Below, in pieces: positions 17,789-26,735 of a stretch of 64,000 nt of DNA. The translations under genes were made by a program, and so were the position numbers. Position 1 is the stretch's first letter, and the number at the start of each line of letters is the position of its first letter. The notes beneath the pieces are model-generated. The model did no database searches. It saw only the letters and a list, made by a program, of their open reading frames with translations, and was not told the origin of the DNA. The stretch is from Legionella sheltonii (lineage in GTDB: Bacteria; Pseudomonadota; Gammaproteobacteria; Legionellales; Legionellaceae). Where the stretch lies: the NCBI RefSeq assembly GCF_026191355.1, contig NZ_JAPHOQ010000009.1, positions 160,226-224,225 of the forward strand, in the 5' to 3' direction.

Positions 17789-19570
17789 TTAGCCTTCATA
17801 TTTTTTTAATATTAGGTCAATTTGATTTAACCAATTATCTTTGTTTTTTTCTTTTTCAAGCTGAATTATTGTGGCCATTTGCGCAATTGTTGGTGCTTTA
17901 TAGAGTTCTATTGGTTGTAAATTCAATGCATATCTATTCCGAATATAATCAAAAAATTCTGCCCCAGACAAAGAATTCCCACCCATTTGGAAAAAGTTAT
18001 CGTCCCGATACACTTCAGGAACCATTAATATTTTTTTCCATACATCTGCAAGCTCACGTTCTAATTCATTTTCTACAGCTTGAGTACTGCGCTCCGTTTT
18101 AAATTCTTTCGCGATAGAGAGTCGATTGATTTTTCCGGTTGCTGATTTGGGTATTTCATCAACAAAGAAAATTTTAGTGGGGAGCATATAATCAGGTAAT
18201 TTATTTTTTAGATATTCATATAGGTCTTCAGGAGTTAGTATGGACTCAGCAACAACCATTATGGCGATATCCTCACCCAAAGTATCATGAGGTATTGCAA
18301 AAGCAATAGTTTCTTTGATTTGAGGATGCTGTAATACCAACAGATCCACTTGAGCTGGTGATATTTTGAAACCGCCTTTATTGATAATTTCTTTTTTTCT
18401 GCCAGTTAAAAAAAGATAGCCATCTTCATCAATATACCCCAGATCCCCTGTTCTAAAATGACCGTGAATGAAGGATTCATTATTGGCTTTTTCATTATTG
18501 ATGTACCCGGAAAAAACATGTTCTCCCTGAATGCACACTTCACCAATTTCGCTATGGTTTAAAACAGTATCCTCATCACCCACAATTAGGATTGAGGTAT
18601 GAGCAAGTCCAACTGAATTGAATTTAATCGCCTCAATCGAAAGTGGATTGGTTGCAATTTGATGTGCGGACTCGGTCATTCCATAGGCTTGCACCATAGG
18701 GATTTTGAGTAACTGCTGTACCTTATGGTGTAACACATCAGGTAACGCTGAGGAGCAAGAGCGTATAAAGCGTAATTTGATGGCATCCAAATCGACCTTA
18801 TTCATGCTGAGTGATTGATAAATCTTATGATGAATGGTCGGTACAGCCGTATACCAGGTCGGTTTGTCATCCCGTAAATATTCGCCAATTTTCGCGTAGT
18901 CAATTTCTTTTAAAATAAAACAACCCTGGCTGGCAAATGTTGCAAGCATTGAGGCAACAATTCCATGAATGTGGAATAATGGCATCATATTCAAATTTCT
19001 ATCATTAGCGCTAAGTTGCAGGGCATTAATAATATTGTTGATACTGCAACGCAGATTTTTATAAGTTAAAGGGACGCACTTGGGTTTAGCCGTAGTTCCC
19101 GAAGTATGCAAAATCAGGGCGATATCATTTTCATCAAGAATTGGATAAGTTTGGACTACATCCTTTTCTGGCTCAGTACTTTGGGCATGTTCCAGTTCTT
19201 TATCTAAGTTTATTTCATGCTCGGTTAGACCGAGTACTTCTGCTATCTGCCGCCCCTTTTCTGCATTACCACTATCATAAAATATGGCTACGGGAGCCAT
19301 GAATTCGGCAATAGAAACAATATGCTCTACCGATAATTTAGGATTCATGGGCATTACGGGACATAATTTGGTAACCGCCAAAAATGTTGCCGCGTATTCA
19401 ATATTATTGTTGAATAAAAGAAGACAAGGTTTTTTCTGCTGCCGAATTATTAACGCCGATTGATACTTAATTGATTCGACCAAGCTATTTAGAGTTTCAT
19501 AATTTAATCTATGAGTAGTACTTTCCACAGCATTATGGCTGGTGTTACCAGCATCTAATTGCACGAGCAT
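17789..19570 (-). CDS. AMP-dependent acid ligase fused to a carrier protein
   Basis: 593 aa. Residues 1-490 form an ANL-superfamily adenylating domain: LHTSGTTAKPK at 154-164, YGMTESAHQIA at 296-306, RTGDLGY, GRKKEIINKGG and K480 in SATGK. The PLFHIHGIVASMLATF and RFIRSCSSALP segments resemble the Pcs60/oxalyl-CoA synthetase branch more than amino-acid-activating NRPS domains. Residues 500-575 are a peptidyl-carrier-type domain with Ser533 (GGNSLSG). It should adenylate a carboxylic acid and load it on its own carrier. The Pcs60-like look suggests a short or dicarboxylic acid, which is inference. The condensation-domain gene nearby is the likely next step. Convergent with the exporter. Confidence 0.83.
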   Translation of the reverse strand: MLVQLDAGNTSHNAVESTTHRLNYETLNSLVESIKYQSALIIRQQKKPCLLLFNNNIEYAATFLAVTKLCPVMPMNPKLSVEHIVSIAEFMAPVAIFYDSGNAEKGRQIAEVLGLTEHEINLDKELEHAQSTEPEKDVVQTYPILDENDIALILHTSGTTAKPKCVPLTYKNLRCSINNIINALQLSANDRNLNMMPLFHIHGIVASMLATFASQGCFILKEIDYAKIGEYLRDDKPTWYTAVPTIHHKIYQSLSMNKVDLDAIKLRFIRSCSSALPDVLHHKVQQLLKIPMVQAYGMTESAHQIATNPLSIEAIKFNSVGLAHTSILIVGDEDTVLNHSEIGEVCIQGEHVFSGYINNEKANNESFIHGHFRTGDLGYIDEDGYLFLTGRKKEIINKGGFKISPAQVDLLVLQHPQIKETIAFAIPHDTLGEDIAIMVVAESILTPEDLYEYLKNKLPDYMLPTKIFFVDEIPKSATGKINRLSIAKEFKTERSTQAVENELERELADVWKKILMVPEVYRDDNFFQMGGNSLSGAEFFDYIRNRYALNLQPIELYKAPTIAQMATIIQLEKEKNKDNWLNQIDLILKKYEG

Positions 19571-19760
19571 ATATTATCCTTTATAAATGCATCACTCCCA
19601 ACACACCAAAGAGCTATTGGTGTCACAACTAATTCATTGTTTCTAACTATAGAATAGCCTCTAAATTTGATGATGCAAAATAAATTTGTACATTAATTAA
19701 GCTAAAAATTAAATTGTAGTCTATCATTACAAAACAAATAATAAACTTACAGGTGGTAAG

Positions 19761-20621
19761 ATGCTTCGTTATGGAGAACATCTTCGGCAGTTAAAATCCC
19801 AAAAAGATATATTACCTTTCATTGGCATCTATGATGTATTTTCCGCGTCTGTTGCCGCCAAGCATTATGACACACTTTTTGTAAGTGGCTTTGGATTCGC
19901 AGCAAGCCATTATGGCTTGCCGGATATTGGATTTAATACGTGGACTGATTTATTAAATTTTGTGAGCCGTTTGCGTAATGTTCTTCCTGGCACCCATCTT
20001 TTGGTGGATATCGATGATGGTTTTGTCGATATTCATAATGCAAAAATGATCACAGCATGTTTGCGTGATGCAGGTGCATCCGGAATTGTTCTTGAGGATC
20101 AGGCCCGCCCAAGATGTTGTGGGCACTATAATGGCAAAAATCTGTTGCAAACAGAGAACTATATCGAAAAGCTCAAGGAAGTTTTATCGCTTAGTGATGA
20201 TCTTTTTGTTGTGGCTCGTACTGACGCCAGTAAAATAGAGGATATCGAGGAGCGCGTATCCAGAATTAAGGAATTGCCTGTCGATTGTGTTTTGGTGGAC
20301 GGCATGTCTATCGATCAAATTTGTTCTTTTGATGCCCTGAAAGACCTAAGAAGAGAACATCGCATTGTCTATAACCAAATTCATGGTGGCAAATCAAGTC
20401 CTCATACTTTGCCCGAATTAGCTGAATGCGGCGTTGGAATTGCCATTTACAGCACCCCATGTCTTTTTTCAGCACAATATGCCATTAATAATACATTAAC
20501 CCAATTAGAATCCAGTAAAGGATTGCTGAGTAACGTAACGCATACAACAAATCTCACAGAATGTACTGAACTACTCAATACTAATATGAAACGGAGATTT
20601 AAGGAAAATGAAACGGATTAA
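19761..20621 (+). CDS. Isocitrate lyase / PEP mutase superfamily enzyme
   Basis: 286 aa (beta/alpha)8 enzyme. Recognisable motifs: FVSGFGFAASHYGLPDIG, metal-binding DIDDG (D83, D85), EDQ (112-114), the mobile loop PRCCGH with a Cys at the catalytic position (C120, as in KKCGH of lyases), and VARTDAS. PEP mutases lack that Cys, so a C-C lyase or oxaloacetate hydrolase-type reaction is more likely than phosphonate chemistry. Its substrate is unknown. It could supply the small acid activated by the divergent ligase-carrier protein. The gene overlaps the next one by 14 bp, so the two are co-translated. Confidence 0.75.
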   Translation: MLRYGEHLRQLKSQKDILPFIGIYDVFSASVAAKHYDTLFVSGFGFAASHYGLPDIGFNTWTDLLNFVSRLRNVLPGTHLLVDIDDGFVDIHNAKMITACLRDAGASGIVLEDQARPRCCGHYNGKNLLQTENYIEKLKEVLSLSDDLFVVARTDASKIEDIEERVSRIKELPVDCVLVDGMSIDQICSFDALKDLRREHRIVYNQIHGGKSSPHTLPELAECGVGIAIYSTPCLFSAQYAINNTLTQLESSKGLLSNVTHTTNLTECTELLNTNMKRRFKENETD

Positions 20622-22146
20622 TCAGCGAATCGACTTGATTGCCAGGCGAATTCTTGCTCTGCCTGCTGCAACTCGGCATGCTTGCCTTGATGAAATACAA
20701 GCAAACATTGCTACAGAAAACTGGTTGTTGCTGCAATCATGTATTAAAACTCAAGTTAAAATTATTGACTGCATGAGTCATCCGAACAAAATACCCCTTA
20801 GTTTTTCCCAACTTATGTTTTGGAGCATGGAGTTAACCTCAAGATATTCCAAAAATGAGGTAACTTCCTGCATTCTTGAAGGACGCTTGGATATCGAGAA
20901 AGTAGAACGGGCAATTAATCATATTGCGAATCAGTTCGATATATTCAATTACAGAGTCAAGAATTGGCTGCCTGAGGCAAAGAAAACAGGGTTACAAAAA
21001 ATTAAGTTAAACGTTGTTCGTTTTTATACCTCAAATTCTCCCGCACAGCAACTCGAAGAGATTAATCACACATTAGCTCACATTGATTTGCGAAAACTGA
21101 AACAGAATATCTATCCTATTTTAATCATAATGGATGATAATAACTCATTACTGCAATTAGTAATCACCCATAAAGCAATCGATACTAAGACCAAATTGAT
21201 GCTATGGCAAATATTCTGGAGGAATTATCAGGGTATAAAAGATAGCCATTACACCCCATACAAGAACTATATTTATAATGAAAGGAGCTATTATTCTGAA
21301 CGCTATAATGATCTTATACAGCACATTAAAAAAGACTTTGATGAGTATAGCCCTTGTAAAATTAATCCAGAGATCATTGATAAAGACACAGAAATCAAAC
21401 CAAGGCTTATCTATAGTTTGAATAAACGCCTGGCAGCTCTACTAAAAGAATTTTGCTTTAAGCAAGAATTCACCATGGATGAATTGATTATCAGCTCTAT
21501 ATTACAAGCATTCAGGCCTTATTGCAGCAATAATGACTATTTGGTACAGATCATCAGTCAACCACTTTTTTACAGTAATTCCGAGCAAATCCTGGGTCCT
21601 TGTTTGAATGAGCGCTCCTTTGCCGGTCGCCATACTGCCACAAACCTCATTGAGTTTACTAAGGAGATAAGAAATCATAACAGACAGTCCATTAATTACG
21701 CCAATCTTCCTTATGGAGCTGCATTAGGATGGCTGTATTATCGTAAATATGGGAAAAAGGCAGTATGGCTCAGTACCTTATTGCATACAATCACGAAGCT
21801 GCTAAAATATGCGGATCTTAATAAAAACATCACAAATTGCTATGCGGGGCTGATATTGTATGAGTTCTTTGCGAATAAAAATAAAGAATTCCCGCTTATT
21901 AGTTTTAATTTCAGAAATACATTTTCGGAAAGAAAGTACCCTAAAGAATTTTCAACCGAAAATTTGCAATTAAGACCTTATTTTTATCCGTTATATCATA
22001 ATACAGTAAATTATGTGTCCGTTAATATTGATGCAGCCACAGATGAGGGGATTGCAATTCATATCGAGTCGTTCTTTAAAGAAGAAATTGATAAAGAGAT
22101 TATGCAAGCTGCGCTAAATCATCTACGTTCTTATATTGAGCCTTAA
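20608..22146 (+). CDS. Stand-alone condensation-domain (NRPS-type) acyltransferase
   Basis: 512 aa, similar in layout to NRPS condensation domains. The N-terminal PLSFSQLMFW matches the first core motif. The active-site motif HHxxxDG appears as T187-H-K-A-I-D-T, keeping the catalytic second His (H188) and Asp (D192) but not the first His or the Gly. No carrier or adenylation domain is attached. Such enzymes form an amide or ester between a carrier-bound acyl group and a free amine or alcohol. In this cluster it could N-acylate the sphingoid base from the ligase-carrier protein, replacing ceramide synthase; this is inference. AAGGAAA lies just before the ATG. Confidence 0.68.
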   Translation: MKRINQRIDLIARRILALPAATRHACLDEIQANIATENWLLLQSCIKTQVKIIDCMSHPNKIPLSFSQLMFWSMELTSRYSKNEVTSCILEGRLDIEKVERAINHIANQFDIFNYRVKNWLPEAKKTGLQKIKLNVVRFYTSNSPAQQLEEINHTLAHIDLRKLKQNIYPILIIMDDNNSLLQLVITHKAIDTKTKLMLWQIFWRNYQGIKDSHYTPYKNYIYNERSYYSERYNDLIQHIKKDFDEYSPCKINPEIIDKDTEIKPRLIYSLNKRLAALLKEFCFKQEFTMDELIISSILQAFRPYCSNNDYLVQIISQPLFYSNSEQILGPCLNERSFAGRHTATNLIEFTKEIRNHNRQSINYANLPYGAALGWLYYRKYGKKAVWLSTLLHTITKLLKYADLNKNITNCYAGLILYEFFANKNKEFPLISFNFRNTFSERKYPKEFSTENLQLRPYFYPLYHNTVNYVSVNIDAATDEGIAIHIESFFKEEIDKEIMQAALNHLRSYIEP

Positions 22147-22315
22147 ATTTTAGAAAAAGTAACCATGCAGGGGGTTAAGATGAATTAGTTTTGACTTAAT
22201 CTGACACAAGTACTTGAAAAAGTGAGAGTTTCCGGTTTTGATAGAAGTGCGAACTTTAAACAAAACCAAGAGGAAAACTCTCATGATAGATAATACAGTT
22301 AAAATCAATGAACCT
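22147..22315. other. Non-coding junction with an IS-like remnant
   Basis: Between the condensation gene and the IS200-type hairpin there is no supported gene. A stretch at about 22200-22290 (GTGAGAGTTTCCGG and GGAAAACTCTC) looks like the edge of an unidentified IS, with a start codon (22283) whose frame closes after 20 codons just beyond the hairpin. Confidence 0.35.
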
Positions 22316-22335
22316 CCCCGTGGCAAGCCACGGGG
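22316..22335. repeat. IS200/IS605-type terminal hairpin
   Basis: Perfect 8-4-8 palindrome CCCCGTGG-CAAG-CCACGGGG immediately downstream of a truncated Y1 transposase. Subterminal hairpins of this kind are recognised by TnpA of the IS200/IS605 family. Confidence 0.75.
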
Positions 22336-22337
22336 TA

Positions 22338-22688
22338 TCAGATGAGGCGTAACTGCTGCGATTCTGATTCCTTACCTTGATTTTTTACATAGCGCTCGAC
22401 CACCTTCCAGTCCCCGCGCTCACCTACTGTCGAAACGTAATATCCATCAGACCAAAACTCCCCACCCAACAACTCGTTCTTGAGTAATGGAAACTTCTTA
22501 AATAATTCACGTGCCGTGATGCTTTTAAATTTCCGGACAACTTCACCTATGCTGTATTTGGGATGAAATGAGCACAGAATATGAATGTGATTTTTATCGC
22601 AGCCCAGCTGCTCAAAATTGATCTCATAACGCTCACCTATCTCACCCGCAATAGATTTTATGGCTGAGGTGATCTCGTCGATCAACAA
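22338..22688 (-). pseudogene. tnpA: IS200/IS605-family Y1 transposase, 5'-truncated
   Basis: 116 codons left of a small HUH single-strand transposase. The HUH motif (CDKNHIHIL) and the catalytic Tyr region (SDGYYVSTVG) are present. The usual N-terminal strand is missing, because the frame is cut exactly where Tn3-family copy 2 begins (22689). The short residual frame opens from a TTG created at the junction. The hairpin end is intact, so the other half was lost, not displaced within this window. Confidence 0.85.
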
Positions 22689-22747
22689 GGGGTTCTTTGC
22701 AGGAAGGTACGAAATTTCCCACAGACCCCATATAACCCTTTACCAGT

Positions 22748-25700
22748 CTAGGTTTTAGCTAATAAATTGATTTTTTCATTGCTTACCAATTTTTTTATAA
22801 GTTCTTGTAAATTAAGACATTCATGATCGTTATAAAATTCATAAATTCCAATCAAATTAACATGTAGCCATGCAACGGGGGATAGACGAATTATTTTCAA
22901 ACATTCTTCCTCCATTTTGTTCTGTTTGTAATGCTCATAAAGTCCAGTCAGAAGGGATGCATTGTAAAAAATAATACAGTTGGACAGTAATCGTGCGCAT
23001 TCGTTATTAATGGTTAGCTCAATCTCGGTTTTTCCAGCTAATTTCCTGCTACTAATCCTTGCGATAGCGGCTCTGAGCTGGTGGTATGACTCACCCCGAT
23101 TTAAAGAACGATGAACTGTTTTACGCATCCCTTCATCATCAATATAATCAAGCAGGTACAGTGTCATGATGACTTGATCCAGTTCTATCAATGCCCGTAA
23201 CGTATCATTAGATTGGTATGACGATAATTTTTTGACAATAGTACTTTGGCTGCTCTTTTTCAGTCCCAATGTTGCCATGATTCTTAAAATATTGTCCCAC
23301 TCTTTAATGATTAACTGCACATTCACTTTCTTACTTGGTTTTACCAGAAGTCCTTCATAATCCTTTGGATCATCAAAACTGACCAGGTTATTCCTCGCTT
23401 TTTTATCCAACTGGGTAAATCGTGGCATAAACCGGTATCCGAAAAGAAAGAGTATGATGAAATTCACGCGGTTTATACTGTGCATGTCCCCAGATATAGC
23501 GGCGATTTCAATATCGCTTGTATTACTATTGAGCATATCAAACAGATAATGGCTTTCATGCTCGTTTGCACCGATAATTTTAGTACACAGGGGTAACCAG
23601 TTCGCGCATAAGGTGTAAGCAGATACACCTTGCCCAAACCCAAAATATTTTGTTGAAAATCGCGCCATAATGGAGTTGAATTTTGTCTCAAGCTTTTGGC
23701 CGTCTATGCTCGCATGAATTCCGTAATCAGCAAGCGTATATTTTTCAAATATGGGGAGTTTCTTCAAACGATTCATAACCACATCACTGGCTTGTGTTAA
23801 GGTCATGTGTCGAATAAAATCAGCGTAAGTTGACTTGAGGTCATGCTCTTTAACATCGCTAATGTCTTTCATTTTGTCAATATCAATACCAGTGCCCTTA
23901 GCAACCAGACAGGCCGACAATACAGACTCATCGACTTGCTTTTTACTGCCTGATGGCAATATATGAGTAAATTTTTTCATAAAGTCTGTCTGGCTATGCG
24001 TAAACTGTATAATTTTAGCAATACTGGTTAGGGGCATGTTTTCATAAAAAGGATTATTAACACCATCATCTGATTTTTTATAAGGTAAAGTCCAACGAAT
24101 TACCTCTCCTTTTTTATTGTGCTTCAGTTTGATTTTTTTGTTTTCGCCAGAAGTAATCTTATCATTGACCTCTTTGTAGCGCGGCCCTAATCGGCTTTCA
24201 AGCTCTTTAAGAAGGTCGTTGATATTATTTGCCAGCAGCTTATTCTCCAACTGTTTAATGATAGATTTCTTGTTTTTATCCCAGTCTTGCTTTGGGTGCA
24301 GCTCATCATTTAAGGCACGGTACGATAAGCTATTATAAATGGTGACTGATCCTGACTTGATGCCCTTTTCAATCTGAAGGTACAGCATTACTTCGTATTT
24401 GTCTGCATCAATGCACTTTGTTTTTTTGCTGGTTGTACCCAATCTGATTTTTTTAATAACATGGCGTCGCAACAGCTTGGGTATAAATTCAATTGGAATA
24501 TCTTTGAATTGATAAGAGCTGAACACTTTATTACTGGCATAGTGTCCCTTCAAAAAGGTAATTGCTGCTTGTAGTTCCTTGTTTTTGCTCTGAAAATCCA
24601 ATGCCTTAAATGCAGCACGTGTATTAAGCTTAATTGTAGGTGCTATTTTTTTATAGTATTCCCAGCGATAAAATTCGGGTGTGAAATTTGGTTTTTTTAT
24701 TTTTCGTATAAACTGTTGAAATTTTTCTTGAGGCACAATCTCATAGGCTTTTGTTCGTATGGCGTTGTCTGCAACTTTCTTATTATTTACCAGCGATAAA
24801 ATCGCAGCGGCAGTATCACGATGATCTTTATCATCATCCTTGGCATTAAGTATTGCTTCGGCTTGGTACTCTTCTGCTTCACCTGCGTAGAGATTCACTT
24901 TGTGAGTAAAGCTGCTGATTATATGATCACTTATTTTTAAATAACGATTGTACGCGTAACACATGAGATACAATCTGGATAAATTCTTTTGTTTCATAGC
25001 GCGTAATCCGTAAACCGTGTGGTATACAGCCAAGTCAGCATAGTGGATTATATTTTGCTCTGAAATATCCAGTTCTTTGATGATTTCAATGGATTTTTGA
25101 TAGAGCGATGAGAGAAATTGATGCTTTTTGACGGAAGCGTTAATCTCTGCTGTTGTAAAATCTTTCTGGTCTTTTTTTAAAGTCGTCAATTGATAAAACA
25201 ACTCATCTTTTTCCAGGAACTCAGCCAATAGTTCCCTGAAAGGCTTGTCCATTAAGGTATATATCTTGTTACTTAATCTATTTTTTTCATTGTTTAGTGC
25301 CTCAGAAACCATTTCTTGCAATGTAGTATAGGATGGCCTAATAATCTTATGCTGATGGAAGTATTCCAGAAGAGAATCAAACACGTATTTTGGCACAGCA
25401 TGCTGCTTCATCAATTCTCTGGCATAACGCAGTGCTTTATCTTTGTGATGACTCGAATAAATAGATGCATTATATTTTTTCAAAATGGCGTTACGATTAT
25501 CATAGTGATGCCGCTTGCTTACTTTTGTTTTGGGAAATTTTTCTGAAGGAAAATATGTCTTGATTACATACCAGGTATCCTGTCTGTTCCCCTGAAACGT
25601 GATATGGTGAAAATAGTTTGTGATTCTAAAAAATCCAATTTGCAGAATATAATTGATCTTTTTGGGAACGTTATCAAATGAGTTAAGGTATGCTTTATCC

Positions 25701-25804
25701 TCTTCATCTAGCTCAAACACAAACGGACGGTCCTCATCTTCCAAAACAGGTATTGTGTAGAGCTTATTAAAATCGTCATCAGAGAGTATGTTTAGTCTGG
25801 CCAT
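22748..25804 (-). CDS. tnpA: Tn3-family transposase, copy 2
   Basis: 1018 aa, identical to the copy 1 transposase at 7916-10972, with the same ATG choice and stop inside the terminal repeat. The DDE motifs are intact (HASIDGQK, ISGDMHSIN, NRGESYHQL), so both copies should be active. Confidence 0.95.
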   Translation of the reverse strand: MARLNILSDDDFNKLYTIPVLEDEDRPFVFELDEEDKAYLNSFDNVPKKINYILQIGFFRITNYFHHITFQGNRQDTWYVIKTYFPSEKFPKTKVSKRHHYDNRNAILKKYNASIYSSHHKDKALRYARELMKQHAVPKYVFDSLLEYFHQHKIIRPSYTTLQEMVSEALNNEKNRLSNKIYTLMDKPFRELLAEFLEKDELFYQLTTLKKDQKDFTTAEINASVKKHQFLSSLYQKSIEIIKELDISEQNIIHYADLAVYHTVYGLRAMKQKNLSRLYLMCYAYNRYLKISDHIISSFTHKVNLYAGEAEEYQAEAILNAKDDDKDHRDTAAAILSLVNNKKVADNAIRTKAYEIVPQEKFQQFIRKIKKPNFTPEFYRWEYYKKIAPTIKLNTRAAFKALDFQSKNKELQAAITFLKGHYASNKVFSSYQFKDIPIEFIPKLLRRHVIKKIRLGTTSKKTKCIDADKYEVMLYLQIEKGIKSGSVTIYNSLSYRALNDELHPKQDWDKNKKSIIKQLENKLLANNINDLLKELESRLGPRYKEVNDKITSGENKKIKLKHNKKGEVIRWTLPYKKSDDGVNNPFYENMPLTSIAKIIQFTHSQTDFMKKFTHILPSGSKKQVDESVLSACLVAKGTGIDIDKMKDISDVKEHDLKSTYADFIRHMTLTQASDVVMNRLKKLPIFEKYTLADYGIHASIDGQKLETKFNSIMARFSTKYFGFGQGVSAYTLCANWLPLCTKIIGANEHESHYLFDMLNSNTSDIEIAAISGDMHSINRVNFIILFLFGYRFMPRFTQLDKKARNNLVSFDDPKDYEGLLVKPSKKVNVQLIIKEWDNILRIMATLGLKKSSQSTIVKKLSSYQSNDTLRALIELDQVIMTLYLLDYIDDEGMRKTVHRSLNRGESYHQLRAAIARISSRKLAGKTEIELTINNECARLLSNCIIFYNASLLTGLYEHYKQNKMEEECLKIIRLSPVAWLHVNLIGIYEFYNDHECLNLQELIKKLVSNEKINLLAKT

Positions 25805-25929
25805 AACCTTCGTTTTAACAAAAACCAAATTGTATCATAAGCGATCATATAAGACCATATAAAATGCTATTGTGATATTATTGATAAACACCTTAAGAGA
25901 AAAATCAGTAAAAATAGAGTGAGCATTGT
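25805..25929. promoter_or_regulatory. tnpR-tnpA intergenic region, probable res site (copy 2)
   Basis: Inverted duplicate of 7791-7915. With a res site in each arm, the resolvase could also act between arms; since the arms are inverted this would not give a simple deletion of the cargo. Confidence 0.5.
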
Positions 25930-26556
25930 ATGATTTATGGGTACGTTCGGGTGAGCACCCAAGAGCAAAACGTGGATAGCCAAAAAAACAGTATCAGTCG
26001 CTACTGCATCGATCACAAACTGATGGTTGATGAATGGATAGAGCTTGAAATGTCATCGCGCAAATCGACGGCATTACGACGTATTGATGAACTGTTGAGT
26101 AAACTACAACCTAATGACGTGGTTATTGCCTCAGAATTATCAAGGCTTGGGCGATCTATCAAGGAAACGCTCAATACAATAGAAATAATCATAAAAGAGA
26201 AGCAATCTCGACTCATTCTTATTAAGCAAAATCTGGATTTAAATCCCAGTGATTCCAGTAATATGAGCAATAAAATACTCATCACCGTATTTTCGATGTT
26301 AGCTGAATTAGAACGCGATTTTATTTCAGAACGAACTAAAGAAGGGCTTCGTGCCCGTGTTGCCAAAGGAATTAAACTCGGCAAACCCAAGGGTAGCATA
26401 CAGGCATCTATGTATGATAAAGACCGGGAAAAAATTTTCAATCTTTACCAATTGGGCGTGCCTTTACAAAAAATCATTGAAATTCATCTTGGGTATGGGA
26501 AGTATTTATCCCTTAGGGACTATATCTGTAAACGTAGATTGGATGAAAAGAAATAG
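25930..26556 (+). CDS. tnpR: Serine recombinase (resolvase), copy 2
   Basis: 208 aa, identical to the protein at 7164-7790. Catalytic Ser9 in YVRVSTQEQ. Divergent from its transposase. Confidence 0.92.
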   Translation: MIYGYVRVSTQEQNVDSQKNSISRYCIDHKLMVDEWIELEMSSRKSTALRRIDELLSKLQPNDVVIASELSRLGRSIKETLNTIEIIIKEKQSRLILIKQNLDLNPSDSSNMSNKILITVFSMLAELERDFISERTKEGLRARVAKGIKLGKPKGSIQASMYDKDREKIFNLYQLGVPLQKIIEIHLGYGKYLSLRDYICKRRLDEKK

Positions 26557-26571
26557 AATTGAGGCAGTCTT

Positions 26572-26676
26572 GATGGAATTTATGAATTTTATAACGATCA
26601 GGAATGTCTTAATTTACATGATCTTATAGAAAAATTAGTGAGCAATAAAAAAATCGATTTATTGGCTGCAGCCTAG
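26572..26676 (+). pseudogene. 3' remnant of a diverged transposase gene (copy 2)
   Basis: The frame DGIYEFYNDQECLNLHDLI...LLAAA ends in TAG at 26674, inside the terminal repeat. It is the same remnant as in copy 1 and parallels the end of the element's own transposase with many substitutions. Confidence 0.7.
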
Positions 26677-26735
26677 ACTGGTAAAGGGTTATATGGGGTC
26701 TGTGGGAAATTTCGTACCTTCCTGCAAAGAACCCC

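Larger units (their letters stand above)
6985..26735. mobile_element. 19.75-kb composite transposon: two inverted Tn3-family copies flanking a biosynthetic cluster
   Basis: The outer ends are the identical inverted termini of two transposon copies (6985-11031 and 22689-26735). The whole unit is bracketed by the direct repeat TGGTT (6980-6984 and 26736-26740). The inner junctions have no matching repeats (TATAA at 11032, AACAA at 22684). So the pair appears to have moved as one unit using its outermost ends and carrying 11032-22688. Excision with one TGGTT restores the host transposase frame. Because the copies are inverted, recombination between them would invert the cargo. Confidence 0.87.
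22689..26735 (-). mobile_element. Tn3-family transposon, copy 2
   Basis: 4047 bp with perfect 63-bp termini (22689-22751 and 26673-26735), the same as copy 1 but in inverted orientation. It forms the right arm of the composite and interrupts an IS200-type transposase at its left edge. Confidence 0.92.

Noticed and set aside
19761..20621. PEP phosphomutase and hence phosphonate biosynthesis
   Set aside because: The loop keeps the lyase-type PRCCGH with Cys; PEP mutases lack it. No phosphonopyruvate decarboxylase or other phosphonate gene is nearby.
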